NCBI RefSeq assembly: GCF_000293865.2
Contig: NZ_ALKN02000001.1
Coordinates: forward strand, 434,001 to 498,000
From: Limnohabitans sp. Rim28
GTDB taxonomy: Bacteria; Pseudomonadota; Gammaproteobacteria; Burkholderiales; Burkholderiaceae_C
DNA: 64,000 bases
Direction of reading: 5' to 3'
Part shown: one piece after another, positions 38,333 to 46,498 of the stretch
How the letters are laid out: every line of letters begins with the position of its first letter
Numbering within the stretch: position 1 is the first letter of the stretch
Notes under the pieces: model-generated
Database searches by the model: none
The model's input: the letters and a program-made list of their open reading frames with translations, nothing else
Told to the model about the DNA's origin: nothing
Program-made: the position numbers and the translations under genes

Positions 38333-39279
38333 ACACCGCCAACGACATTGCACTGACCTTGGCCCAAACTCACGCGGGCATGCTGGCGGGCGAGCCCCGC
38401 AGCGACGACCTGAGCACCCAAGACCAAGAGGCCGGCTGGGATGTGGAGCACGCGGGCGTCTTGCAAGGGTGCCGACAACTCGGCTTTTTAGAACATGACG
38501 CCCAGTGTGTGGCGCAGGCATGGCGCAGGCAAACCCAGCGAAACGGCCATTTTTCTGCCGCCGATTGGCCAAGCGATCCTCAAGACTTTGGCCTGAGCAC
38601 CCGCCCCAGAGACCAGACCTTTGCGCCTTGCCCGCGCAGTTTGGGCTTGTACGCGGTTTTGCCAGATGCACAGTGGGTGGGCCGCATGGCCCAAGCCGGG
38701 GTTCAGACGCTGCAGTTGCGCTTCAAATCCGAAGACCCTGATGCCATTCGCCAACAAGTGAGGCTCGCGGTTCAAGCCGTGCGCGGCACCAACAGCTTGC
38801 TGTTCATCAACGACCACTGGCAAATCGCCATCGAGGAAGGTGCTTACGGCGTACATTTGGGCCAAGAGGACATGGACGAAGCCCCCTTAGAGCAAATTCG
38901 CTTGGCTGGTTTGCGACTGGGCCTGAGTACACACGGTTACGCAGAAATGCTGCGTGCCGATGCCGCTTGCCCCAGTTACATGGCGCTGGGTGCTATTTTT
39001 CCGACCACGCTCAAGCGCATGCAAACTGCACCCCAAGGTCTGTCACGCTTGAACGCCTATGCACAGCTGATGCAGCACCACCCTCTGGTGGCGATTGGCG
39101 GCATCGACGAAGCGCGCATGCCCGCCGTGATGCAAAGCGGTGTGGGCTCTATTGCCGTGGTTCGTGCCATCACCGGCGCCAGCCAGCCCGAACAAGCTGC
39201 CAAAGCCTTGCAACACCTGATTGAAAATTTGCAAAAAACTCCGCACCCCTCTCAAAACAGGCCAAAAACAACCTTATAA
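38329..39279 (+). CDS. thiE: thiamine phosphate synthase with N-terminal extension
   Basis: Couples HMP-PP and thiazole phosphate to thiamine phosphate. The C-terminal part (about residues 105-305) is a ThiE TIM barrel with LGLYAVLPD, LLFINDHWQIAIEEGAYGVH, GQEDM, GLSTHGYAE, ALGAIFPTTLKR and VAIGGIDEA. The protein is 316 residues, about 100 longer than E. coli ThiE. The extra N-terminal domain is helical in character, includes the sequence FSAADWPSDPQDFGLS, and matches nothing I recognise. The start overlaps the thiG stop in ATGA. The -10 element of the following tRNA gene overlaps the thiE stop codon. Confidence 0.9.
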   Translation: MNTANDIALTLAQTHAGMLAGEPRSDDLSTQDQEAGWDVEHAGVLQGCRQLGFLEHDAQCVAQAWRRQTQRNGHFSAADWPSDPQDFGLSTRPRDQTFAPCPRSLGLYAVLPDAQWVGRMAQAGVQTLQLRFKSEDPDAIRQQVRLAVQAVRGTNSLLFINDHWQIAIEEGAYGVHLGQEDMDEAPLEQIRLAGLRLGLSTHGYAEMLRADAACPSYMALGAIFPTTLKRMQTAPQGLSRLNAYAQLMQHHPLVAIGGIDEARMPAVMQSGVGSIAVVRAITGASQPEQAAKALQHLIENLQKTPHPSQNRPKTTL

Positions 39280-39280
39280 T
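39275..39280 (+). promoter_or_regulatory. -10 element of the tRNA-Asn gene
   Basis: A perfect TATAAT lies 10 bp before the first base of the tRNA and overlaps the stop codon of thiE. No clear -35 is seen 17 bp upstream. The spacing is ideal for initiation a few bases before the mature 5' end. Confidence 0.6.
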
Positions 39281-39290
39281 CGAAAGCTGT

Positions 39291-39366
39291 TCCTCAATAG
39301 CTCAGTCGGTAGAGCGCCGGACTGTTAATCCGTAGGTCCCTGGTTCGAGCCCAGGTTGAGGAGCCA
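39291..39366 (+). tRNA. tRNA-Asn (anticodon GTT)
   Basis: A 76-nt tRNA with encoded CCA. The acceptor stem is TCCTCAA/TTGAGGA, the D arm AGCTCAGTCGGTAGAGC, and the anticodon arm CCGGACTGTTAATCCG has GTT at 39324-39326. The T arm contains GGTTCGAGCC. The sequence is typical of bacterial tRNA-Asn. It is followed by a strong terminator. Confidence 0.97.
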
Positions 39367-39382
39367 GAAAACAAACGAAATC

Positions 39383-39413
39383 AAAGGGCTGTGTGCAAAC
39401 ACAGCCCTTTTTT
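39383..39413 (+). terminator. intrinsic terminator after tRNA-Asn
   Basis: AAAGGGCTGTGT and ACACAGCCCTTT form a perfect 12-bp stem around a GCAA tetraloop, and the following T run gives six T residues in total. It is 17 bp after the tRNA 3' end. A classic rho-independent terminator. Confidence 0.93.
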
Positions 39414-39618
39414 CTTGGCAGCCTGTGACCTGCTTTGGCTTGAATGAGGCCGTACCCTTTGGCGTGACCCAACACGCCTCTTCCTGACCTGACCCCTTTC
39501 AAACAACACCATTGCTGTCACCTCTGCATCAGGGTGCCAAGCACGGGTGCTGCTTCAATAGACCTGTGGCTTTCTGGGCTGATCCAGAGCCAAGGCTTCA
39601 ATTTTTGCAGGACAGCAG
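39414..39618. other. non-coding gap between tRNA-Asn terminator and the SDR gene
   Basis: About 200 bp without a credible gene, repeat or RNA. I see no direct repeat of the tRNA 3' end that would mark an integrated element, and no clear promoter hexamers. Confidence 0.4.
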
Positions 39619-40386
39619 ATGACAACTTCACTCAAAGGCCAAGTGGCCTGGATCACTGGCGGCGGCAGCGGCATCGGACTGGCTGGGGCGATTGAGCTGG
39701 TCAAGGCGGGGGCTCATGTGGTGATTTCGGGGCGCACCGCGGCCACCAACGCCATGGCACTGGCCCAACTTCAAAACCTGGGCAGCGCAGAGGCGGTGCT
39801 GCTGGATGTGGCCGACAAACACGCTGTGAAAGCCACCGCCCAAGACATCGTGGCAAGACACGGCCGCATCGACATGCTGATCACCAGTGCGGGCACCAAC
39901 GCCACACAGCGCAACTTCGATGTGGTCACCCCCGAAGCATGGGACGACGTGGTGGCCATCAACCTGTCGGGGCTTTTCTATTGCGTGCACGCGGTCTTGC
40001 CCACCATGCGGCAGCAGCAAGGTGGCTTGATCATCAACGTGTCATCCTGGGCTGGTTTGTATGCCTCCAAACTCACAGGCCCCGCTTACAACGCCACCAA
40101 ACGCGCGGTGTTGGCACTGACCGAGTCCATCAACATGGAAGAGTGCCTCTACGGTATCCGCGCCACCTCACTCTTGCCGGGCGAAGTGGCCACGCCGATT
40201 CTGGACAAAAGACCCGTGCCACCATCGGCCCAGCAGCGCGAGCGCATGGTGCAAGCCGAAGACATGGGCCAAGCCATCTTGTTTTTGGCCCAAATGCCGG
40301 CTCGCACCTGCATCAATGAGTTGATCATCTCGCCCACCTTCAACCGCTTCTACACCGGTGGCCTGGAAACCCCAGCCCAACCATGA
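39619..40386 (+). CDS. SDR family NAD(P)-dependent oxidoreductase
   Basis: A 255-residue classical short-chain dehydrogenase. The cofactor motif is ITGGGSGIG near residues 13-21, and the catalytic residues are Ser in INVSSWAG and YNATK (YXXXK). The adenine-contact motif ITSAGTNAT replaces the usual NNAG. SGRTAAT after the second strand suggests NADP(H) preference. The substrate is unknown. It is followed 40 bp later by a DMT permease gene, and the two may be co-transcribed. Confidence 0.88.
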   Translation: MTTSLKGQVAWITGGGSGIGLAGAIELVKAGAHVVISGRTAATNAMALAQLQNLGSAEAVLLDVADKHAVKATAQDIVARHGRIDMLITSAGTNATQRNFDVVTPEAWDDVVAINLSGLFYCVHAVLPTMRQQQGGLIINVSSWAGLYASKLTGPAYNATKRAVLALTESINMEECLYGIRATSLLPGEVATPILDKRPVPPSAQQRERMVQAEDMGQAILFLAQMPARTCINELIISPTFNRFYTGGLETPAQP

Positions 40387-40426
40387 GCTGGGTCACTCGC
40401 ACCGAGACCCACCTCTTCATGGCCCC

Positions 40427-41329
40427 ATGAGCCAACTGTTCAGCGACAGCGCCCGCAACCGTCGCATCGGCATTGCGCTGGTCACCGTGACCACGCTGAT
40501 GTTTGCGGTGCTGGACGCGTCTGCCAAATGGGCAGTGATGACACTGCCCGTGATGCAGGTGGTGTGGATGCGATTCTTGACGCACGCACTGGTCTCCATC
40601 GCGGTCTTTGCGCCCTCCCTCAAGGGCGATTTGTGGCGCTGGCGCCACCCCCGCCTGCAATTGCTGCGGGGCCTGATGCTGGCGAGCATGACAGGCCTCA
40701 ACTTTTGGGCCTTGCAGTATTTGCAATTGGCAGAAACCGGGGCCATGCAGTTTTCAGTGCCTATCTTGATTGCGCTGCTCTCGGCCTGGTGGCTGGGCGA
40801 GCGGCTGGATGCCAAGCGCTGGCTGGCGATTGCGATGGGTTTTGTCGGCGTGTTGGTCATCATTCGCCCGGGCAGCAGCGGCTTTCACCCGGCCATTTTG
40901 CTGTCGGCACTCAATGCCGTCTTGTACGCGCTGTTCAACATGATGACCCGCTACCTGGCCAGCAGCGAAAACCCAGCCACAACCCAGTTGACTTCGGCAG
41001 TGGTGGCCACCTTGGTGATGACGCCGATCGCCTTGTGGCAGTGGCAAAACCCAGCCACCCTGCTGGAACGGTGCGTGATGGCTCTGGCCGGTTTGTGTGG
41101 CGGCATTGGCCACTATTTTGTGGCGGTGGCCCACCGCTATGCCTCGGCGGCAGTGCTGGGGCCGTTTTTATACCAGCAGATCATTTACATGAGCGTGCTG
41201 GGGTGGCTGGTCTTTGGCCAGGTGCCTGATTTAGCCGTGGTGCTGGGCACTTTGGTGGTGGTGGCCAGCGGTTTGTATTTGCTGTGGCGCGAGTTTCAAA
41301 GACCCGCGCCCCTCCCTTTAACCGACTGA
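40427..41329 (+). CDS. DMT family transporter (EamA domains)
   Basis: A 300-residue membrane protein with about ten hydrophobic helices arranged as two EamA repeats, typical of drug/metabolite exporters of the RhaT/YdcZ/SAM-carrier class. The first repeat includes FAVLDASAKWAV and WMRFLTHAL; the second begins near HPAILLSALNAVLYALFNMMTR. ATG 40427 is preferred because the family starts close to the first helix, although the frame continues upstream into the SDR gene. Substrate unknown. Confidence 0.88.
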   Translation: MSQLFSDSARNRRIGIALVTVTTLMFAVLDASAKWAVMTLPVMQVVWMRFLTHALVSIAVFAPSLKGDLWRWRHPRLQLLRGLMLASMTGLNFWALQYLQLAETGAMQFSVPILIALLSAWWLGERLDAKRWLAIAMGFVGVLVIIRPGSSGFHPAILLSALNAVLYALFNMMTRYLASSENPATTQLTSAVVATLVMTPIALWQWQNPATLLERCVMALAGLCGGIGHYFVAVAHRYASAAVLGPFLYQQIIYMSVLGWLVFGQVPDLAVVLGTLVVVASGLYLLWREFQRPAPLPLTD

Positions 41330-41363
41330 CCCATCCAGGGTTTCAGCACATCAGGAGTCACTC

Positions 41364-42425
41364 ATGTCTTCATCCCCACGCTGGAAACAACGCCCTCCGG
41401 GCTCGAATTGGGGCGACTTCGGCCCGGACGACCAATGCGGCCGCATGAACCTGTTGACGCCCGATAAAGTGCTGCAAGGCATGCGCGAGGTGCACACAGG
41501 GCAGACCTTCAACCTCAGCCTGCCGCTGGATTTTCCGGGAGGCAATGTGCTCAACCCCAGGCGCCAACCGCCTGTGCTGCGCCCCACCCTGCGCGAGGGC
41601 AAGCCCAACATGAATTACCAACTCTGGTGCGATGACCCCAGCTGCACCGACGTGATTTGTGACGATCTGGTGATCATGCACTTGCAGTACAGCACCCAAT
41701 GGGACAGCTTGGCGCATGTGGGCTCCATGTTCGATGCCAATGGCGACGGCGTGCCCGAGGCGGTCTACTACAACGGCTTTCGGGCCGGGACTGACGTGAT
41801 GGGCCCCAGCGGCGGCGACGGCGCCGGCATTTTTGGTTTTCCCGAAATCGCCCGCGAATCCACGTCCTCGGCCAAAGCGCTGGGCATCGAAAAAATGTCC
41901 GAACGCTGCGTGCAGGGCCGCGCCGTGATGATCGACCTGCACGCGCACTTCGGGCGCCAAAGGGTGCGGGTGGGCTACGACATGCTGATGGACATCATGC
42001 GCAAAGATGGGGTCGTGGTCGAGTCGGGTGACATGGTGTGCCTGCACACGGGTTTTGCGCAAATGCTGCTGGAGATGAACAAGCAGCCCGATCCGCACCA
42101 GGTCGAAAACGCCTGCGCGGTGCTGGAGGGCCGCGATGAACGCTTGCTCCAGTGGATCACCGACTCGGGTCTGGTGGCGCTGATCGCCGACAACTACGCC
42201 GTCGAGGGCTTACCCGCCTCACCCCGTCCGGGCAGTTGCGCCGCGCTGCCCTTGCACGAACATTGCCTGTTCAAGCTGGGTGTGCACTTGGGCGAGATCT
42301 GGCACCTGACCCCGCTGGCCGAGTGGTTGCGCAGCCAAAAACGCTCTCGTTTTTTGCTCACCGCCCCGCCCCTGCGCTTGCCTGGAGCGATCGGCTCGCC
42401 AGCCACACCGATTGCCACGGTCTGA
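41364..42425 (+). CDS. cyclase family protein (kynurenine formamidase-like fold)
   Basis: A 353-residue member of the putative cyclase family (PF04199), which holds kynurenine formamidase and related metal-dependent hydrolases. The region that normally reads H-T-G-T-H-X-D-X-P-X-H appears here as QYSTQWDSLAHVG (about residues 110-122), so the Asp and last His are kept but two His are replaced by Gln. Later conserved parts are YYNGFRAGTDV, RAVMIDL, GDMVCLHTGF and ALIADNYAVE. The real reaction is unknown. It stands directly before a Bug-type binding protein gene in the same orientation. Confidence 0.82.
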   Translation: MSSSPRWKQRPPGSNWGDFGPDDQCGRMNLLTPDKVLQGMREVHTGQTFNLSLPLDFPGGNVLNPRRQPPVLRPTLREGKPNMNYQLWCDDPSCTDVICDDLVIMHLQYSTQWDSLAHVGSMFDANGDGVPEAVYYNGFRAGTDVMGPSGGDGAGIFGFPEIARESTSSAKALGIEKMSERCVQGRAVMIDLHAHFGRQRVRVGYDMLMDIMRKDGVVVESGDMVCLHTGFAQMLLEMNKQPDPHQVENACAVLEGRDERLLQWITDSGLVALIADNYAVEGLPASPRPGSCAALPLHEHCLFKLGVHLGEIWHLTPLAEWLRSQKRSRFLLTAPPLRLPGAIGSPATPIATV

Positions 42426-42532
42426 GCCGCTCAGCAGTGTCTGGCCAGGCGTTCGTTCAGGGTTTGCGCTAGAACCATGATCGCTTGGATGAGGCCATAC
42501 TCGTATTTTTGTTATCTCTAAGAGCTCAAACC

Positions 42533-43501
42533 ATGAAATCCTGGATGACCCGTGCAGCTTGTGCTGCTTTGGTGACTTGCATGCCGCTGATGTCCTGGGC
42601 GCAAGCCTGGCCCACCAAACAACCGATCAAATTGGTCGCTGTTTTCCCGCCAGGCGGCTCGGTCGACCAAGTGGCGCGCATTTTGTCCGGCCCCTTGTCG
42701 CAGCAACTGGGGCAAAGTGTGGTGGTCGAGAACAGGGGCGGCGCTTCGGGCGTGATTGGCACCGCGGGCGTGCTCAGCGCACCCGCTGATGGCTACACCT
42801 TTGCGGTGGTTTTTGACACCCATGGCGTGAACCAAAGTTTGATGCCCAACATGCCCTACGACAGCAAGCGGGACTTGGTCCCCTTGGTGCTGGTGGGTAC
42901 ATCGGCCATGATGGTCACGACCCATGCGGCCAGCGAATACAAAAGCTTTGCCGATGTGATTTCAGCCTCTAAGGCCAAAAAGAACGTGGCTTACGGCTCG
43001 ATTGGCAACGGCAGCCTGGGCCATTTGGCCATGACCTTGATGACCAAAAACGGTGGCCTGGAATTCAACCACGTGCCTTTCAAAGGCGGCGGTCCTTTGA
43101 TGAACGACGCCATTGCCGGTCACATTCCACTGACCATCGGCACCGTGTTTTTGAACAAGCCACACATCGACAGCAAACGCCTGCGCCCCCTGGCGGTGAC
43201 CTCGTCCAAACGTGTCGCGGAATTCCCCGATGTGCCCACCATTGCCGAAGCGGGCTTTCCGGGTTTTGAAGCACCGGCCTGGTGGGCCATGTTGGCCTCG
43301 GCCAAAACACCACCCGACATCATCAAGCGCATGAACGAAGAATTGAACAAGACACTGAGCAACCCTGAGGTTTCCAAGCGCCTGGAGGCACAAGGCATCA
43401 GCATTGCAGGGGGCAGTGTGGAACGCGCCAAGACCTTCATCGATGGCCAAATCGACACTTGGGCCAAAGTTGTGCGTGAAAACGGCATCAAGCCAGACTG
43501 A
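42533..43501 (+). CDS. Bug/TctC family tripartite tricarboxylate transporter substrate-binding protein
   Basis: A 322-residue periplasmic binding protein. The first 25 residues are a Sec signal peptide ending in SWAQA. The mature protein starts with the family signature WPTKQPIKLVAVFPPGGSVD, then VVENRGGASGVIGT and the loop ADGYTF. ATG 42533 was chosen for the signal peptide. Bug proteins bind carboxylates, aromatic acids or amino acids. No TctA/TctB membrane genes are nearby, as usual for the many orphan Bug proteins of Burkholderiales. Confidence 0.92.
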   Translation: MKSWMTRAACAALVTCMPLMSWAQAWPTKQPIKLVAVFPPGGSVDQVARILSGPLSQQLGQSVVVENRGGASGVIGTAGVLSAPADGYTFAVVFDTHGVNQSLMPNMPYDSKRDLVPLVLVGTSAMMVTTHAASEYKSFADVISASKAKKNVAYGSIGNGSLGHLAMTLMTKNGGLEFNHVPFKGGGPLMNDAIAGHIPLTIGTVFLNKPHIDSKRLRPLAVTSSKRVAEFPDVPTIAEAGFPGFEAPAWWAMLASAKTPPDIIKRMNEELNKTLSNPEVSKRLEAQGISIAGGSVERAKTFIDGQIDTWAKVVRENGIKPD

Positions 43502-43518
43502 CCGCCATCAAGCCAGCA

Positions 43519-43941
43519 TCAAGCATCCAGCAGTGGCGCATCGACCACCCGTTCGGGCTTCAACGCACGAACGCGGTGGTCAACGTAATAGCCGCCAAAC
43601 TCGGTGTACTGGAGCAGCACCCGGTCGCACTGGCCACACGCAAAAACATCACAACGGTTGTATGGAAAAAACAGGGGTGCAATCGGCGCCTCGGGTGACT
43701 CGTAGCGCGTGCCAGTGGGGTGAAATTCTGCAAAACTGGGTTCGGGCAAGGGGGCGCCATCGGCGTCCAATGTCGCGCGCAAACTGCCCAACTTTTGCAC
43801 AGCGCCTTCTGGCCAGCGGTCCCCGCTCACGCTTTCCCAGCCCTCACACGCCCCCAGCGAACATTGGCAAGCTTTGGGGCTGCGCCGCTGAGCCAATTCG
43901 CGCAAGGCTTGGGCGTCCAGCACCTGGTTTTCAGTGGTCAT
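43519..43941 (-). CDS. conserved hypothetical cysteine-rich protein
   Basis: A 140-residue protein I do not recognise. It has two cysteine groups, C25-X-C27-X4-C32 (CQCSLGAC) and C97-X4-C102-X2-C105 (CDVFACGQC), with a Tyr-rich stretch (QYTEFGGYYVDHR) after the second. The pattern suggests a bound zinc or a small iron-sulfur cluster. There is no signal peptide or membrane segment. It is 12 bp after the Mrr-like gene on the same strand and may be co-transcribed with it. Confidence 0.7.
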   Translation of the reverse strand: MTTENQVLDAQALRELAQRRSPKACQCSLGACEGWESVSGDRWPEGAVQKLGSLRATLDADGAPLPEPSFAEFHPTGTRYESPEAPIAPLFFPYNRCDVFACGQCDRVLLQYTEFGGYYVDHRVRALKPERVVDAPLLDA

Positions 43942-43953
43942 GGTGCCAAAGCC

Positions 43954-44532
43954 TCACAAAATTTTGATGGTTTCAGCTGTCAGCATGACCAAGTCTGCAT
44001 CCGAAATGAGCGTGATGCGATTCTGTTCGGCATATTCGTTGGCTTTGGCACTGACTTGCCCCAAGGTGATGCACACACAGTTTCTGGCTTCAAGTGCGTC
44101 TCGGGCGGCCACCAATTCACGCAATGACTCCACCCCCAAAGCGGCTGCCTTCCAGCGTTTGGCGCTGACCACCGTGAGAACACCTTTTTTCTCCAATTGC
44201 ATGTCGGCAGCGCCATTCAGATGCTTGACGGTGTAGCCCTGGCGGGTGAACGCGGTCTCGAGCAAGGCAGAAAAGTCACGCCAACCCATGCTCGAGAGCA
44301 TGCTCAAGCCTTTTTCAAGTTCTGCGGCACTGGGCAAGTTGCGCTGTCGCCACATGGCCATGCAGCCAATCACGAAGAATGGAAAACCGCCCAGCATGCC
44401 CACGCCGGCATATTCTTTGGGCAACAAGGCCCCTGCCGCCAAAGCAATCACCGCCACCAACACAAAGCTGATCCACCACGGTGAGCGCAACAACACCGCG
44501 AACAGGGACTTCTCTGACATTTTGAATTTCAC
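43954..44532 (-). CDS. membrane-anchored restriction-endonuclease-like (Mrr) domain protein
   Basis: A 192-residue protein with two N-terminal hydrophobic segments (about residues 17-38 and 44-60) and a cytoplasmic domain (80-190) resembling the Mrr/PF04471 nuclease fold: GWRDFSALLETAFTRQGYTV, GAADMQLEKKGVLTVVSAKRWK and ALGVESLRELVAARDALEA. In active enzymes the second motif reads like D...(Q/E)XK; here the QCK position is SAK, so catalysis is doubtful. ATG 44532 or 44520 could be the start. The role is unknown; there is no methyltransferase partner, so it is not a classical restriction system. Confidence 0.75.
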   Translation of the reverse strand: MKFKMSEKSLFAVLLRSPWWISFVLVAVIALAAGALLPKEYAGVGMLGGFPFFVIGCMAMWRQRNLPSAAELEKGLSMLSSMGWRDFSALLETAFTRQGYTVKHLNGAADMQLEKKGVLTVVSAKRWKAAALGVESLRELVAARDALEARNCVCITLGQVSAKANEYAEQNRITLISDADLVMLTAETIKIL

Positions 44533-44572
44533 ACCGACTCCTGAACCTGAAAAAAGCAGGCGCTATTTTCGC

Positions 44573-45397
44573 TCAGCAAGGCGTGTCACCCGCCAGTGTG
44601 ATGCGGTGCATGACCCGCCGAAAACCATGGTAATCGTTGACGGGGTTGTGCTGCGTGCAGCGGTTGTCCCACACCGCCAGCGAATGGGGCTGCCAGACGA
44701 ATCGGCAGGTGAACTCGGGCTTGACCTGGTGCTGAAACAAAAAGTTCAGCAAAGGCGCGCTCTCAGCGTCGGTCATGCCCACGATGCCTGCGGTGTGCGC
44801 CACATTGACATACAGCGCCTTGCGGCCGGTTTCGGGGTGCGTGCGCACCAGCGGGTGGTGCGCCAAATGCGCTTGGGGGGCACTGTCTTTGCCATCCGAT
44901 TTGATGCGGTCCTCGCGGGTTTTGGAGACGTCGGCTTTGGCAGAGCTGCTGATGCCCACCAACCCATCGAGCAGCCTTTGCATCGTGTCAGAAAGGGCCT
45001 CCCAGGCCAAATACTGGTTGGCAAACAAGGTGTCTCCGCCGTACGGTGGAACCTCTTTGGCCAAGAGCATCGAGCCCATGGGGGGTTGCGGCAAATAAGT
45101 GGTGTCGGAGTGCCAGATGCCCCCAAAGTTCACTTTTTCGTGTTCGAGTTTTTTGACCTCGATGACACAAGGAAAGCCCTCCAAACCTTTGACAAAGGGG
45201 TATTCGATCGGTTGCCCCAGCGTTTGCGCGAACGCCATGAATTGTTGGGGGGAAAGGTCCTGGTCGCGGAAAAAAATGACCTGGTTTTGCAACAAGGCAT
45301 CGCGAATCTCGCGTTGCTGCTCACCCCTCAAAGTTTGGGTCAAATCGACCCCGTGCAGCTCGGCGCCCAGGGCACCTGCAATTCGGCGAATCATCAT
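44573..45397 (-). CDS. TauD/TfdA family alpha-ketoglutarate-dependent dioxygenase
   Basis: A 274-residue Fe(II)/2-oxoglutarate dioxygenase. It shows the family start IRRIAGALGAELHGVDLTQ, the HXD iron motif in GIWHSDTTYL, and the distal His and 2-oxoglutarate Arg in the C-terminal GFRRVMHRITL. The frame is open far upstream across the divergent binding-protein gene. I chose ATG 45397 because the family starts right at this motif; ATG 45481 would add 28 residues. The substrate (a sulfonate, an aryloxyalkanoate or another acid) cannot be inferred. Confidence 0.85.
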   Translation of the reverse strand: MMIRRIAGALGAELHGVDLTQTLRGEQQREIRDALLQNQVIFFRDQDLSPQQFMAFAQTLGQPIEYPFVKGLEGFPCVIEVKKLEHEKVNFGGIWHSDTTYLPQPPMGSMLLAKEVPPYGGDTLFANQYLAWEALSDTMQRLLDGLVGISSSAKADVSKTREDRIKSDGKDSAPQAHLAHHPLVRTHPETGRKALYVNVAHTAGIVGMTDAESAPLLNFLFQHQVKPEFTCRFVWQPHSLAVWDNRCTQHNPVNDYHGFRRVMHRITLAGDTPC

Positions 45398-45509
45398 GTT
45401 TTCATTGTGGCACAGCACCTGGGCTGGCCAGCCCTGCAACTTGTCCGCCTTGAGACAAGCCGGGCCCGTGCCTTGTGTCATTCTGAGGTACTTTTTCATT
45501 GGAGCGGAA

Positions 45510-46478
45510 ATGATCACACGTGGTTTAAAAATTTGGGCCCTGTCTTTGGGTCTTTGTCTGACGCAGGGCGCTGTTCTGGCCCAAGAATTCTTGTCACGCC
45601 CTGTGCGCATCGTGGTGCCGCAAACGCCGGGCGGCGCATCCGATGCGCTGGCGCGCATCATGGCGCAAAGACTCAGCGAAAAGTGGGGCCAGTCGGTGGT
45701 GGTCGAAAACCGTGCGGGTGCAGGTGGCAACGTGGGCATGGAGCATGTGGCCTTGGCCGCTGCAGACGGCCACACCTTGTTGATGAGCTATGCGGGCTCG
45801 CACGCCATCAACGCCGCCTTGTACAAAAAATTGCCCTTTGACCCTGAGAAAGATTTCGAGCCGGTGGCCACTTTGGCCACCTTGCCTTTTGTCTTGGTGG
45901 TCCGGCCCGACTCGCCGGTCAAAAGCATCAAGGACTTGGTCGAGCAAGGCACCCGCGCGCCTTTGACCTTTGGCTCGGCGGGCAACGGTTCGGTCAACCA
46001 CTTGCTGGGGGTCATGTTCAATGCAGCCGCCAAAACCAAACTCGAGCACATCCCCTATCGGGGCGCAGCCCCCGCCATGCAAGACCTGATGGGCGGTCAA
46101 ATCAACATGGTCTTCACCAGCCTGCCCTCGGTCTCGGGCGCCATCAAGGCCGGCACACTGCGCCCGGTGGCCGTGACCAGCGCGGTGCGTTCGGGCAACT
46201 TCCCCCAAATTCCCAGCATCGCTGAATCGGGCTACAAAGAGTTTGATGTATCGCCGTGGTTCGGGCTGTTTGCCCCCGCCAAAACCCCTGCTGCGGTGGT
46301 GCGGCGCATCAACCAAGATGTGCAAGAGATCCTGAAAAACAAAGACGTGATCGAGCGCTTCAACGCGCAAGGGGCCGATGTGTTGATCACCCAACCCGCT
46401 GAGTTTGCCAACATGCTCAAGCGTGACCTGGCCAAATGGGCCGTGGTGGTGAAAGAGTCCGGCGCCCAGATTGACTGA
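45510..46478 (+). CDS. Bug/TctC family substrate-binding protein
   Basis: A 322-residue periplasmic binding protein with a signal peptide (about 1-24, ending VLAQ). It has the family signatures RPVRIVVPQTPGGASDALAR, VVENRAGAGGNVGMEHVA and ADGHTLLMS. A GGAGCGG ribosome-binding site stands 2-8 nt before ATG 45510. It is the first gene of a + strand run of seven genes ending at 52285 (two binding proteins, rraA, leuC, leuD, ocd, dao), so its ligand is probably the substrate of that pathway. Confidence 0.93.
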   Translation: MITRGLKIWALSLGLCLTQGAVLAQEFLSRPVRIVVPQTPGGASDALARIMAQRLSEKWGQSVVVENRAGAGGNVGMEHVALAAADGHTLLMSYAGSHAINAALYKKLPFDPEKDFEPVATLATLPFVLVVRPDSPVKSIKDLVEQGTRAPLTFGSAGNGSVNHLLGVMFNAAAKTKLEHIPYRGAAPAMQDLMGGQINMVFTSLPSVSGAIKAGTLRPVAVTSAVRSGNFPQIPSIAESGYKEFDVSPWFGLFAPAKTPAAVVRRINQDVQEILKNKDVIERFNAQGADVLITQPAEFANMLKRDLAKWAVVVKESGAQID

Positions 46479-46498
46479 CACCCCACAAGGACCACACC

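Noticed and set aside
39291-39618. tRNA-Asn as a possible attachment site of an integrated element, with the accessory region to its right as cargo.
   Set aside because: No integrase, no transposase and no repeated tRNA 3' end are visible; the tRNA is followed by its own terminator and ordinary metabolic genes.
43954-44532. A restriction-modification system around the Mrr-like gene.
   Set aside because: There is no methyltransferase or specificity gene nearby, the protein is membrane-anchored, and the catalytic QXK motif is altered.
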